The notes beneath the pieces were generated by a model, which was not told the origin of the DNA, did not search any database, and was given only the letters and a program-made list of their open reading frames with translations. A stretch of 64,000 nucleotides of DNA, from NCBI RefSeq assembly GCF_009817885.1, contig NZ_CP041764.1, forward strand, positions 3,038,001-3,102,000. Direction: 5' to 3'. The position numbers and the translations under genes are program-made. Below are positions 6,174 through 14,331 of this stretch, in pieces. Within the stretch, counting starts at the first letter, position 1. Each line of letters begins with the position of its first letter. Origin of the DNA: Serratia rhizosphaerae. GTDB lineage: Bacteria > Pseudomonadota > Gammaproteobacteria > Enterobacterales > Enterobacteriaceae.

Positions 6174-7187
6174 ATGAGAAAGAAATCATCATCACGACCA
6201 GCGAAAAAACAGCCTGAACGTCCCGACCTGTATCAACAGGTGACGGACAAAATCATCGCCGCCATCGAGCGCGGTACGCTGCCGTGGCGCAAGCCCTGGC
6301 AGACGGACCGCTCCCGGAGCGCACAGGGGGCGGTGATGCCGCTCAACGGCACCACCGGTAACTTTTACAGCGGCGTCAATGTGCTGCTGCTGTGGTTGTC
6401 TGCCTGTGACCAGGGTTTCAACTCTAACCGTTGGCTGACCTATCTGCAGGCGGAAGCCGCCGGTGGCCATGTGCGTGCCGGCGAGAAGGCGACGCTTGCC
6501 GTGGTCTTCAAGCCCTGGGAAAAGGATGCGAAGGATGCCGACGGCCGGCAGTTGTTTGACGACGAAGGGAACGCCCTGAAAGAGCGTATCCCGATGCTGA
6601 AGTCGCTGTACCTGTTCAATGTCTGCCAGTGTGACGGACTCCTGGATGACGTGGTTGGCGCACTGCCGGCAGACGCTCCGGAAGAGGAGTCCCGACAGGT
6701 TGATGAGCGAATACAGGCGCAGGTCAGCACAATGGTGGAGGACTGCGGTGTTCACCTTGAGCATGTTTACCAGAACAGGGCGTTTTACACCCCGAGCCGG
6801 GACCTGATTGTGCTGCCGGAAGTCCGGCAGTTTAAGACGGAATCGGACTACTGGTCGACGTTGTTGCATGAGCTGGTGCACAGCACCGGCCATGCAACAC
6901 GTCTTAACCGGGAGGGGATAACCTCTTCTTCACGTAAGCGGGGTGACCCGGTCTATGCGTTTGAGGAGCTGGTTGCCGAGCTGGGCAGTGCATTTCTCTG
7001 TGCCCGTGTCGGCGTTGCCGGCGACGTCCAGCATGAGAACTACCTGGAAGGGTGGCTGAAAATCATGAAGGAAGACAAACGTGCGCTGTTCCGCGCGAGC
7101 AGCCTGGCGCGTCAGGCGACCGAATTTTTGTTAATGCCGGCGGCAGAGACAGAAGCGGTAAAGATTGACACCGCCCAGGCGGCCTGA
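6174..7187 (+). CDS. ArdC-like antirestriction protein
   Basis: The 337-residue product has the ArdC layout. An N-terminal single-strand-DNA-binding region (about 15-135) includes ERGTLPWRKPW and the YSGVNVLLL segment. A C-terminal metallopeptidase-like domain carries HELVH at 232-236, followed by STGH and a downstream EELVAELGSAFL glutamate region. ArdC proteins of conjugative elements protect incoming DNA from host restriction. ATG 6174 follows TGAGGAGCC; an earlier in-frame start at 6147 would lie inside the leader hairpin. It probably forms a transcription unit with the small gene that begins 12 bp later. The antirestriction role is from the family, not shown here. Confidence 0.85.
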   Translation: MRKKSSSRPAKKQPERPDLYQQVTDKIIAAIERGTLPWRKPWQTDRSRSAQGAVMPLNGTTGNFYSGVNVLLLWLSACDQGFNSNRWLTYLQAEAAGGHVRAGEKATLAVVFKPWEKDAKDADGRQLFDDEGNALKERIPMLKSLYLFNVCQCDGLLDDVVGALPADAPEEESRQVDERIQAQVSTMVEDCGVHLEHVYQNRAFYTPSRDLIVLPEVRQFKTESDYWSTLLHELVHSTGHATRLNREGITSSSRKRGDPVYAFEELVAELGSAFLCARVGVAGDVQHENYLEGWLKIMKEDKRALFRASSLARQATEFLLMPAAETEAVKIDTAQAA

Positions 7188-7199
7188 CGGGGAGGCACT

Positions 7200-7466
7200 A
7201 TGACCGAGGAACAACACCACTGGCAGACCGTTGCCGGCGCGCTTTTGAGCCGGCATTACGGACTGGCACTGAACGACACGGACCTTTGCGAAGAGGTCTG
7301 CGTCATTGCCTTGCAGGAGGCCGGTCTTCGGCCGTATGAGGCGATTAACGACCTGGCTGAGAAATTCGACCTCGAACGTATCGATGTCAGTGACTATCAG
7401 CAGCTGTCGCCGGCGATCCGCCTGGCCCATGAGTTACGGGTTGTACGCGAACTGTCCGGCCACTGA
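7200..7466 (+). CDS. Small conserved plasmid/ICE-type protein, 88 residues
   Basis: The product MTEEQHHWQTVAGALLSRHYG onward is acidic and helical, with the segment RPYEAINDLAEKFDLERIDV, a pattern I associate with small plasmid-borne proteins of unknown function. It starts 12 bp after the ArdC-like gene with a GGGGAGG site and, unlike most genes of this region, lacks a two-hairpin leader, so it is probably translated as the second gene of an ardC operon. It is too short for an enzyme. A partner or regulator of the preceding protein is possible but untested. Confidence 0.65.
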   Translation: MTEEQHHWQTVAGALLSRHYGLALNDTDLCEEVCVIALQEAGLRPYEAINDLAEKFDLERIDVSDYQQLSPAIRLAHELRVVRELSGH

Positions 7467-7511
7467 CGGCGGTTGAGCCAACAGGCTGACCGCCACTGTT
7501 TTACACCTTAA

Positions 7512-7580
7512 CCCAACGGGGGAGATGCTCCCCCGATGGGGGACGTCTCTCTTTTTTCTTGAATGAAGAGGAGAACTACC
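7512..7580 (+). promoter_or_regulatory. Two-hairpin translational leader G
   Basis: Hairpin 1 is CCCAACGGGGGA/TCCCCCGATGGG (7512-7540), eleven pairs with one A-A mismatch. Hairpin 2 is weaker: TCTCT (7546-7550) can pair with GGAGA (7570-7574) of the ribosome-binding site. Confidence 0.5.
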
Positions 7581-8507
7581 ATGTCTAACTGGTGCAAAAA
7601 CCGTTTAGTTGTTACCGGCCAATCCGTGTTTGTCGACGAGCTGCAGCAGTGGGTGAATGGCCATGTCGTTCCTGACTACCGCCATGCCATCCAGCAAAGC
7701 TGCAGGATGTTCCTGGCAGGCTGTGCCGGCATCTTGAAGCCGGCCACGGTAAAACCGGGGGTTTATGTCCCTTATCCCGGTTTACTGGCACATCCTGGTG
7801 TGTCGTCGGCACAGAACCTGGCTTTTGAGCAGTGGTTCTGGTTGCTGAAAGCCGATGCGCCGTTAACGGCTGAAAACATCCGTCAGATTGAGCGGCTCTA
7901 CAGCCAGTCCGGGATAGCGTCAGTCAAGTGGGAGAACATCCCGCCACTTGCCCAGGCGCGAATAGCGGACGTCATCGAGCGCCAGTTTGCCGACTGGTTC
8001 GGCATGGTGGGGCTTGACGGCCAGGTGGATGCCGGCAGCTGCTGGGAGCGGCTCGGGAATATGCCCGAGTATACCGTGCCCTGCGACATGCTGATGTTAA
8101 TCCCCACGCGTCTGGCGACAGAGCTGAACGGCGCCGGCGGCGCGCTGCTGCGTGATGTGCCGGCAACGGTTGACCTGTACGGTCGTCAGTACGGCATTGA
8201 ATGGCCCTGTGGCCACAACGTCGGTTGTGTGCGTGACAGCATCAATGTCCTGACGGTGCACTTTGATTCTCCGTGGTACGCGCCGGCAGGCGAAGTGATC
8301 GGGGAGCTGTCAAAGCAGTTCAGCTGCCAGGTTGAGCACAGCTGGCACATGTCCGACGCCGGTCGTAGCGGTTACGACCGTTACGACCATGGCGAACATG
8401 TCGATGGCGGCCGAATAGAGCCGGAAGTCCTGGGCGGTGAGGTGATCCAGTTTACCTATGCCGACAAGGACTCCTTGCCGTTACCACCCAACGCCGTAGC
8501 GAGTTAA
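7581..8507 (+). CDS. DUF1281-type protein
   Basis: The product is 308 residues and opens with MSNWCKNRLVVTG, the typical beginning of DUF1281-family proteins encoded by conjugative plasmids and ICEs. The C-terminal part (about 190-290) with FDSPWYAPAGEVIGELSK, followed by the GE-rich QFTYADKD end, fits the C-terminal domain of that family, which resembles ferredoxin-like folds. The molecular role is unknown. ATG 7581 follows AGAGGAGAACTACC; the in-frame ATG at 7563 has no such site. A good terminator follows at 8540, so the unit ends here. Confidence 0.8.
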   Translation: MSNWCKNRLVVTGQSVFVDELQQWVNGHVVPDYRHAIQQSCRMFLAGCAGILKPATVKPGVYVPYPGLLAHPGVSSAQNLAFEQWFWLLKADAPLTAENIRQIERLYSQSGIASVKWENIPPLAQARIADVIERQFADWFGMVGLDGQVDAGSCWERLGNMPEYTVPCDMLMLIPTRLATELNGAGGALLRDVPATVDLYGRQYGIEWPCGHNVGCVRDSINVLTVHFDSPWYAPAGEVIGELSKQFSCQVEHSWHMSDAGRSGYDRYDHGEHVDGGRIEPEVLGGEVIQFTYADKDSLPLPPNAVAS

Positions 8508-8539
8508 GCGCCCGCTGCAGCACTGACGTTAAACGATGG

Positions 8540-8567
8540 CCACCGGATTTTTCCGGTGGTCTTTTTT
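8540..8567 (+). terminator. Rho-independent terminator
   Basis: CCACCGGA and TCCGGTGG form an 8-bp stem with a TTTT loop, followed by TCTTTTTT. It ends the transcript of the DUF1281-type gene just before leader H. Confidence 0.85.
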
Positions 8568-8574
8568 CATCCCT

Positions 8575-8631
8575 CGGGGAACATTGTTTCCCGCCCGGGA
8601 TACGTGTTCCCTTTTTTCGGAGAACACGTAT
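8575..8631 (+). promoter_or_regulatory. Two-hairpin leader H enclosing the start codon
   Basis: Hairpin 1 is CGGGGAA/TTTCCCG (8575-8593). Hairpin 2 is a perfect 10-bp repeat, ATACGTGTTC (8600-8609) with GAACACGTAT (8622-8631). The first two bases of ATG 8630 are inside the stem and GGAG is in its loop. Confidence 0.65.
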
Positions 8632-9296
8632 GTCCGGACTTATTAACCATGAAAAAGCGTTCATCTCACTCTTCAATGAGACGGCGCGCTATCACCGGCG
8701 CGCGAAGGTGTTTGAGGACTTCGTCAGCTGCAGCGTCATCGCGCTGGAGAACCGTCTTTGCTTCAACCAAAAGCGGGAAGACAAGTACCTGCAGATCGTC
8801 AACGGCTATGAGAAAACGGACGTCAGTCGCATGGCGCAGCTGCTTGCCCTGGTGTCGACGAGCATGATGGATCAATTCAATGATTTCCTGGGAAAGGTCT
8901 TCATGCAGCTGGATCTGGGGGACAAATACCGCGGCCAGTTTTTCACACCCTGGGACGTCAGCAGGATGATGGCGCAGATATCCCTGGGCGATGTTGACAC
9001 CATTTTCCGGGATAAACCGTTCATTACCCTTGCCGAACCGGCGTGCGGTGCCGGCTGTATGGTGCTGGCCTATGCCGATGTACTTAATCAGGCGGGCTAT
9101 CTGTCACACCGCCATATGTGGGTGTCAGCGACGGATATTGACCCGCAGGCGGTATATCCAGCTGTCGCTCTGTGGTGTCGCGGGGGAAGTGGTGATCGGC
9201 AACTCACTGCATAACGAGCGTCGCCGAATACTTTATACACCTGGTCACTATTTGGGGAACTGGCCAGCGCGTTTGAAATCGAAACGGGTTGCCTGA
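8630..9296 (+). pseudogene. N-6 DNA methylase-like gene, frameshifted
   Basis: The first frame (8630-9214) encodes a helical N-terminal part, a FFTPWDVSRMMAQI segment and the AdoMet-binding motif AEPACGAGCMVLAYAD, as in N-6 adenine methylases of plasmids. After DIDPQA near 9153 the reading frame is wrong. The expected continuation YIQLSLCGVAGEVVIGNSL is in another frame and runs to a stop at 9296. The junction fits loss of about 11 bp. The product would lose its conserved C-terminal part. A short, possibly inactive protein could still be made. Either a true mutation or a sequencing error is possible. It is followed by a good terminator. Confidence 0.75.
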
Positions 9297-9322
9297 TGAA
9301 GGGGCGACTTAATTAACCAATT

Positions 9323-9344
9323 GCCGGCATATTGCCGGCTTTTT
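9323..9344 (+). terminator. Rho-independent terminator
   Basis: GCCGGC, a 5-nt loop and GCCGGC are followed by TTTTT, ending the methylase-like transcription unit. Confidence 0.8.
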
Positions 9345-9351
9345 ATGGTGT

Positions 9352-9627
9352 TCAGTCTTTCTGGATAATCAGTTGCGCATAAGTTTTGGTAGGATCAGGA
9401 GAATCAGCCTGATCAGTTTGCTGAACAATTTTCCAGCCCTCTTTTGCCAGTTGTGGAATAGTGCCGGAAACCCCGCCTCCGCAAGTAAATACGGTGCTAT
9501 CATTCAGCGCGGGATTCGCCGCAGTTCCCGACACTGCTGGAGATTTACAAACGTGAGCTTCGCCAGCGCTGGCAACACCGACGAAAGACAGTGAAATCAG
9601 CGCGGCCAGATAAGTAAAGTATTTCAT
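9352..9627 (-). CDS. Small exported protein of unknown function
   Basis: The product is 91 residues from the ATG at 9627 (an ATG two codons upstream is nearly on top of the AGAGAG ribosome-binding site and less likely). It begins MKYFTYLAALISLSFVGVA with a typical cleavage site after ASA, giving a mature protein of about 70 residues with two cysteines (HVCKSP and FTCGGG) that could form one disulfide. No family is recognised. It is transcribed leftward, towards the terminator at 9323, and is separate from the TetR gene behind it. A periplasmic or secreted location is predicted from the signal peptide only. Confidence 0.7.
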   Translation of the reverse strand: MKYFTYLAALISLSFVGVASAGEAHVCKSPAVSGTAANPALNDSTVFTCGGGVSGTIPQLAKEGWKIVQQTDQADSPDPTKTYAQLIIQKD

Positions 9628-9736
9628 AAGCATCTCTCTTGTTTGGGTGAAGAACGAGTAGTTTCATTGTATCAAAAATGAACCAACCAGCTGTAACTTA
9701 CTGGGATCTTATCAAATATCTATTATGTAATCCTTT

Positions 9737-10369
9737 TTAGTCGCCAACCGTTTTATTAATTTCCTGTGTTGCTTGCTGCAACATCAGTCTGGCGCCCCAG
9801 GTCGTCAGATCAGAAATTTCATTCTGATCCAGTCCGAAGGTGTCTTTGAGTATGGTCATGGCTTCCGTTCCGTACAGAACGGACATCAGCATGACCAGCT
9901 TTTCCACTTTTTCCGGTGGGAGTTGTGACTCTAGCGGTGCTAATGCCTCAGTGAGCGCTTCACGGCGGTTACTCTTTTTCAGCAGTCTGCTTTCTTCAGC
10001 AGACTCCTCATCTTGATGCCGGCTCTGCCAGCGCTGTTGCGCAATACGCATGGCATCGCGCATCAGGGCCTCATGGGAATTCAGCTCGCCATATCCCCAG
10101 CTCATCAGCCTGGCAATATTCTCTTCGGGATCGTCTCCCATTTTGGGTTTTTCAAAAGCGCCAATCACTTTATGCACGACATACTCCACGAATTCGCTGT
10201 GCGTGCTGAAATAGGTTTTGAGGGTGACTTTGGCGTACTCCGCTTCACGCGTGATTTCTTCAGCGGTTGGGAATTTGTTCTCCTTGTACAGCTTGAGTGC
10301 TGCGTTTGTTAACCGCTCTAAGGTTCTCCGACGGACCGGCGACAGGTTGTTTTCATCAAAGAGAATCAT
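9737..10369 (-). CDS. TetR-family regulator of the Tm-1-like operon
   Basis: The 210-residue product has an N-terminal helix-turn-helix region (about 12-60: RRRTLERLTNAALKLYKEN, then PTAEEITREAEYAKVTLKTYF) typical of TetR repressors, followed by an all-helical ligand domain. It is divergent from the two-gene Tm-1-like operon, with about 130 bp between start codons. That gap contains a 32-bp palindrome, so it probably represses the operon and itself in response to an unknown small molecule. The ligand cannot be read from the sequence. Confidence 0.85.
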   Translation of the reverse strand: MILFDENNLSPVRRRTLERLTNAALKLYKENKFPTAEEITREAEYAKVTLKTYFSTHSEFVEYVVHKVIGAFEKPKMGDDPEENIARLMSWGYGELNSHEALMRDAMRIAQQRWQSRHQDEESAEESRLLKKSNRREALTEALAPLESQLPPEKVEKLVMLMSVLYGTEAMTILKDTFGLDQNEISDLTTWGARLMLQQATQEINKTVGD

Positions 10370-10398
10370 GGTCTTGGTGTAGCCCTCGATATAAAATT

Positions 10399-10430
10399 TA
10401 TCTCACGATATAAAAATATCTTGTGAGATA
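10399..10430. promoter_or_regulatory. Palindromic operator for the TetR regulator
   Basis: TATCTCAC (10399-10406) and GTGAGATA (10423-10430) are perfect inverted repeats, with ATAT repeats inside. CGATAT also occurs at 10387, 10406 and 10459, which could be extra half-sites. It lies between the divergent genes. Confidence 0.7.
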
Positions 10431-10501
10431 TAAAATATTAGCCTAGCTTTATATTGCACGATATCAATCAATCTTTCACCCCTTATCACGGAGTGAGTTG
10501 T

Positions 10502-11755
10502 ATGGCCAAGTTTGTGTATGTCATAGGGACTGCAGACACCAAGCTGGATGAACTGGTCTGGCTGAAGTCCTGTTTACATGCCGCCGGCGTGGATTCTCAC
10601 ATCATTGATGTGTCCACTGGGAGTCCGGAGGCGTTAAGTGAAAACAGCAAGATAGATATCCCGTCGTCTCAGATCGCTGAATATCATCCTGAAGGCAGCA
10701 AAGCTGTCTTCTGTAATGAACGCGGGCGGGCGGTTACGGCGATGTCTGTAGCGCTGACGCGCTTTCTTCGCAGCACTTCGGAGGATATCTCGGGCTTGAT
10801 TGGCATAGGCGGTTCGGGAGGCACAGCCCTGATAACGTCAGCTATGAAGTCGATGCCGATAGGCATACCCAAGCTGATGGTATCCACCATGGCGTCCGGT
10901 AACGTTGGCGGCTATGTCGGTGGTGTGGATATCGCCATGCTGTATACCGTCACTGATCTCAGCGGACTCAATTACCTGTCTCGCACCATTTTGACCAATG
11001 CAGCCAACATGATAGCCGGCGCGGTCAACCATGTTGTTGCGCCTGACCGGGCACAAAAACCGGTACTTGGATTGACCATGTTTGGCGTGACCACACCATG
11101 TATCAACCAGCTGATAACTGTTCTGAATGAACAGTATGACCCGTTGGTGTTCCATGCCACGGGTAACGGTGGTACGTCCATGGAAGGCCTCGTTGAGCAT
11201 GGTGAGGTAGTGGGGGTTATTGATATCACGTTGACCGAAGTGGCTGACCTGCTGTTTGGTGGCGTCCTGGCATGCCCGGAGACGCGGCTCGATAGTATCG
11301 CCCAGACTGAAGTGCTCTGGGTGGGCAGTGCCGGCGCCCTGGACATGGTCAATTTTGGGGAGCCTGACAGCATACCTGAGCGTTATGCTCAGCGGCAGTT
11401 TGTCGAGCATAACGCTCAGGTGACGCTAATGCGCACAACACCAGAGGAAAACTACCAGCTCGGCGTGTGGATTGGGGAAAAGCTCAATCAATGCAATGGG
11501 CCTGTTAGTTTCTTACTACCAGAAGGCGGATTCTCCGCGCTTGATGCTCCTGGCCAGCCGTTTTATGACCCTGACGCACGACGGGCGTTTGCTGACGGGT
11601 TGGAGAAGACTGTGCTACAGACGAGCCGGCGACGGATTATCAAAACGCCTCACCATATTAACGCACCTGAATTTGCAGCACTTGTGATTGAGGAGTTCAA
11701 CGCAGTCATGCAACACCAGGGAACCCCTCATCACTCAACACCAGGGAAACTTTAA
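10502..11755 (+). CDS. Tm-1-like ATP-binding domain protein (UPF0261)
   Basis: The 417-residue product matches the UPF0261 family, the N-terminal half of Tm-1-type proteins. It starts MAKFVYVIGTADTKLDEL, has the glycine-rich GLIGIGGSGGTALITSAM and the STMASGNVGGYVG motif that form the nucleotide site, and later MFGVTTPCINQL and FHATGNGGTSMEGLV. In plants the fused protein Tm-1 binds ATP and blocks a viral replicase; the bacterial role is not established. ATG 10502 has a GGAG site; an earlier ATG at 10454 lies in the promoter region. It overlaps the next gene by one base (TAATG), so the two are co-translated. Confidence 0.85.
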   Translation: MAKFVYVIGTADTKLDELVWLKSCLHAAGVDSHIIDVSTGSPEALSENSKIDIPSSQIAEYHPEGSKAVFCNERGRAVTAMSVALTRFLRSTSEDISGLIGIGGSGGTALITSAMKSMPIGIPKLMVSTMASGNVGGYVGGVDIAMLYTVTDLSGLNYLSRTILTNAANMIAGAVNHVVAPDRAQKPVLGLTMFGVTTPCINQLITVLNEQYDPLVFHATGNGGTSMEGLVEHGEVVGVIDITLTEVADLLFGGVLACPETRLDSIAQTEVLWVGSAGALDMVNFGEPDSIPERYAQRQFVEHNAQVTLMRTTPEENYQLGVWIGEKLNQCNGPVSFLLPEGGFSALDAPGQPFYDPDARRAFADGLEKTVLQTSRRRIIKTPHHINAPEFAALVIEEFNAVMQHQGTPHHSTPGKL

Positions 11756-12582
11756 TGAATAACTACAAAGTACTTGTTGAAAGTCTGAAACAGAAAGTCG
11801 TCCGTGATGAACCTATTATTGGTGCCGGTGCCGGCACCGGTCTTTCCGCGCGTAGCGAAGAGGCCGGCGGTGTTGACCTGATAGTTATCTACAACTCGGG
11901 GCGTTTCAGGATGGCCGGCCGCGGTTCTCTGTCCGGCTTGATGCCGTATGGCAACGCCAACCAGATAGTGCGTGAGATGGGCGATGAAGTGTTGCCCGTT
12001 GTCAAAAAGACGCCGGTACTTGCCGGTGTCTGCGGTACGGATCCGTTCTGCAACCTCTCGCCGTTCCTGGACGAACTGCAGACCCAGGGCTTTGCAGGGG
12101 TGCAGAACTTCCCGACCGTGGGCCTCATCGACGGTAACTTCCGCAAGAACCTGGAAGAGACCGGCATGGGCTATCAGTTGGAAGTCGATATGATACGTCT
12201 GGCGCATGAGAAGGGGATGCTGACAACACCGTATGTCTTCAATCCGGATGATGCGGTAGCGATGACCCAGGCTGGCGCGGACATTATTGTCGTGCACATG
12301 GGGCTGACTACTGGCGGAGATATTGGCGCCGAAACTGCCCATGACCTTGAGGCCTGTATACCGATTATCAACGCCTGTGCCTGGGCGGCGAAAGCGGTGC
12401 GGGATGACGTGATTGTGCTGTGCCACGGCGGCCCTATCGCGGAGCCGGAAGATGCGGCGTATATCTTGGCGCATTGCCCGGATTGTCATGGCTTCTATGG
12501 CGCCAGCTCCATGGAGCGACTGCCGACTGAGAAAGCAATTAAAAATACCGTCGAAGTATTTAAAAAAATAAAACGGAATTAA
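11755..12582 (+). CDS. Tm-1-like TIM-barrel protein (PEP hydrolase-like)
   Basis: The 275-residue product corresponds to the C-terminal half of Tm-1-type proteins, a TIM-barrel family related to phosphoenolpyruvate hydrolases. Visible landmarks are EPIIGAGAGTGLSARSEEAGG near the N-terminus, GVCGTDPF, GFAGVQNFPTVGLIDG, and the late GADIIVVHMGLTTGG and CHGGPIAEPEDA, all typical of barrel active-site loops. It starts on the stop codon of the partner gene. The pair probably acts as one enzyme in a catabolic or detoxifying step controlled by the divergent TetR protein. Substrate unknown. Confidence 0.85.
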   Translation: MNNYKVLVESLKQKVVRDEPIIGAGAGTGLSARSEEAGGVDLIVIYNSGRFRMAGRGSLSGLMPYGNANQIVREMGDEVLPVVKKTPVLAGVCGTDPFCNLSPFLDELQTQGFAGVQNFPTVGLIDGNFRKNLEETGMGYQLEVDMIRLAHEKGMLTTPYVFNPDDAVAMTQAGADIIVVHMGLTTGGDIGAETAHDLEACIPIINACAWAAKAVRDDVIVLCHGGPIAEPEDAAYILAHCPDCHGFYGASSMERLPTEKAIKNTVEVFKKIKRN

Positions 12583-12674
12583 TTATTCATTTAATTCCCG
12601 AATAATAAACAGGGCTTAAATAATGATGGTAGCGCCCTGAGTATAATAAAAATATTTAATTTCGCCTCAAACGC

Positions 12675-12706
12675 CCACGTGGATGATTTATCCACGTGGT
12701 CTTTTT
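12675..12706 (+). terminator. Rho-independent terminator of the Tm-1-like operon
   Basis: CCACGTGGA and TCCACGTGG form a 9-bp stem (12675-12699), followed by TCTTTTT. Confidence 0.85.
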
Positions 12707-12755
12707 GCGGCCTTTTGCCTCACCAGACTGAAGCAGCATGAGAGTGATAACGGTA

Positions 12756-12820
12756 TATCACCCTGAATACGCCTGAACAGGATAAATCTTTTCTTCCGGG
12801 AAAAGAGTTTCCTGTGGTGC
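12756..12820 (+). promoter_or_regulatory. Long nested hairpin upstream of the helicase gene
   Basis: Three nested stems occur in order: ATACGC with GCGTAT, ACAGGA with TCCTGT, and CTTTTC with GAAAAG around a UUCC-containing loop. The structure differs from leaders A-H and lies 55 nt before the start at 12877. Confidence 0.4.
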
Positions 12821-12876
12821 GTATCGTGCCGACCTGCGCAGCATAGCGCCGGTCCCGTTTTAATGGAGTGCTGCTG

Positions 12877-14331
12877 ATGTCTTATTCTGATACACCTGAA
12901 CAGGCCGCTATTATCGGCTGGTCTGGTCATCGCCTGGTCGTCAGAGCGTTTGCCGGCACGGGCAAAACGTCCACCCTGGTGCGCTATGCCCTGGCGAACC
13001 CGAACAGCAGGATGCTCTACCTTGCGTATAACCGCGCGGTCAGGGATGAAGCCGAACAGAAATTCCCGTTCAACGTTGAGTGCAAAACGTCGCATCAGCT
13101 GGCCTGGCCAAACTTCGGCCGTCATTACCAGAAGCGGTTAGCAGGGAATCTGCGGATCACTGACGTTGCCCGCTTGCTCAATACCCGTCACTGGCCGTTG
13201 GCCAGAACGGCCATCATGACCTTCAATGCCTTTCTGTGCAGTGGTGACCACGAATTTGGGCCGCAACACCTGCCGGATGAGGATGACCGCAGCGGGGTGT
13301 CCGCTGAAAGGATCCTGGCGGCCGCACAATTGTTATGGCGCGAATCCGCGCGCCAGGACGGCACTTTCCCGGTTACGCACGATGTCTATCTCAAGCTGTA
13401 TCAGCTTTCTCAGCCAGATCTCTCAAAACGCTGGCAAACGTTGCTGTTCGACGAGGCGCAGGATGCCAATCCGGTGACACAGAGCCTGGTGCTGGCGCAG
13501 AACTGTAATGTAGTGCTGGTCGGCGATCGTCATCAGCAGATTTACCGCTTCCGAGGTGCCGAGAATGCCCACGATGCGCCGGCATTGGTTGACGCTGAAC
13601 GGTTGAATCTGACCCACAGCTTCCGGTTTGGACCTGCGGTAGCCAGCGTGGCCAACATGCTGCTGGCCCGCCAGGGAGAAACGCTGCCCGTTGTGGGTGA
13701 TGGCGGTGAAGACGCAGTGGTCACACGTTTGCCAGAAGAAAACCGGGGAGAGCACGTCACGATATTAAGCCGAACCGTTGCCGGCGTGATTGGCGCAGCG
13801 CTTGATGCCAGTCTCGCCGGCCAGAAGGTGTTCTGGGTCGGCGGTATCGCCGGCTACAAGACTGAGGAGCTCGAGGACCTTTATTGGTTTTCGGCAGACA
13901 TGCCGGAGCGTATGCGCTCGCCGGTGTTGACGCGGGAATATCGTGATTTTGATGAATTTGAATCGGCGGCCAAGGCCACGAAAGATCCGGAAATGAACCA
14001 GGGTCTGCGCCTGCTTGAACAATATTTCCCGTTACCGCAGAAACTGCAGGTGATGCGTGAGCATGCCGTCACGGACGAAACTCAGGCTCAGGTCACGGTT
14101 TCGACGGCGCACCGCAGCAAGGGATTGGAATGGCCGGTGGTCGCCCTGAACGAGGACTTTGCCGATATCACTGACCCGCTGTTACCAGAGGATGAGCGCA
14201 CGGACGAAACCAATCTGCTCTATGTGGCCGTTACTCGCGCGCGGAATACCCTGGTCATCAATGCCTTGCTTCAGACGCTTCTCGATGAAGACGCCGGCGA
14301 TGATATGGAAGGGGACATGGCGGAATGCTGA
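12877..14331 (+). CDS. UvrD-like superfamily 1 helicase
   Basis: The 484-residue product has the SF1 motifs in order: Walker A AFAGTGKTST (Lys30), LLFDEAQDANP (Walker B), VGDRHQQIYRFRGAEN (motif III), STAHRSKGLEWPVV (motif V) and LLYVAVTRARNTLVI (motif VI). It is shorter than UvrD or Rep because the accessory domains are reduced. ATG 12877 is preferred over GTG 12868, which lies on the GGAG site. The gene overlaps the TraI-like gene by 7 bp. A helicase next to TraI is typical of SPI-7-like elements and suggests a role in unwinding or processing element DNA. Confidence 0.88.
   Translation: MSYSDTPEQAAIIGWSGHRLVVRAFAGTGKTSTLVRYALANPNSRMLYLAYNRAVRDEAEQKFPFNVECKTSHQLAWPNFGRHYQKRLAGNLRITDVARLLNTRHWPLARTAIMTFNAFLCSGDHEFGPQHLPDEDDRSGVSAERILAAAQLLWRESARQDGTFPVTHDVYLKLYQLSQPDLSKRWQTLLFDEAQDANPVTQSLVLAQNCNVVLVGDRHQQIYRFRGAENAHDAPALVDAERLNLTHSFRFGPAVASVANMLLARQGETLPVVGDGGEDAVVTRLPEENRGEHVTILSRTVAGVIGAALDASLAGQKVFWVGGIAGYKTEELEDLYWFSADMPERMRSPVLTREYRDFDEFESAAKATKDPEMNQGLRLLEQYFPLPQKLQVMREHAVTDETQAQVTVSTAHRSKGLEWPVVALNEDFADITDPLLPEDERTDETNLLYVAVTRARNTLVINALLQTLLDEDAGDDMEGDMAEC

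Noticed and set aside
8991..9296. Separate 101-codon gene
   Set aside because: Only its second half is protein-like, and that part is the displaced C-terminus of the methylase-like gene, so it was merged into the pseudogene.
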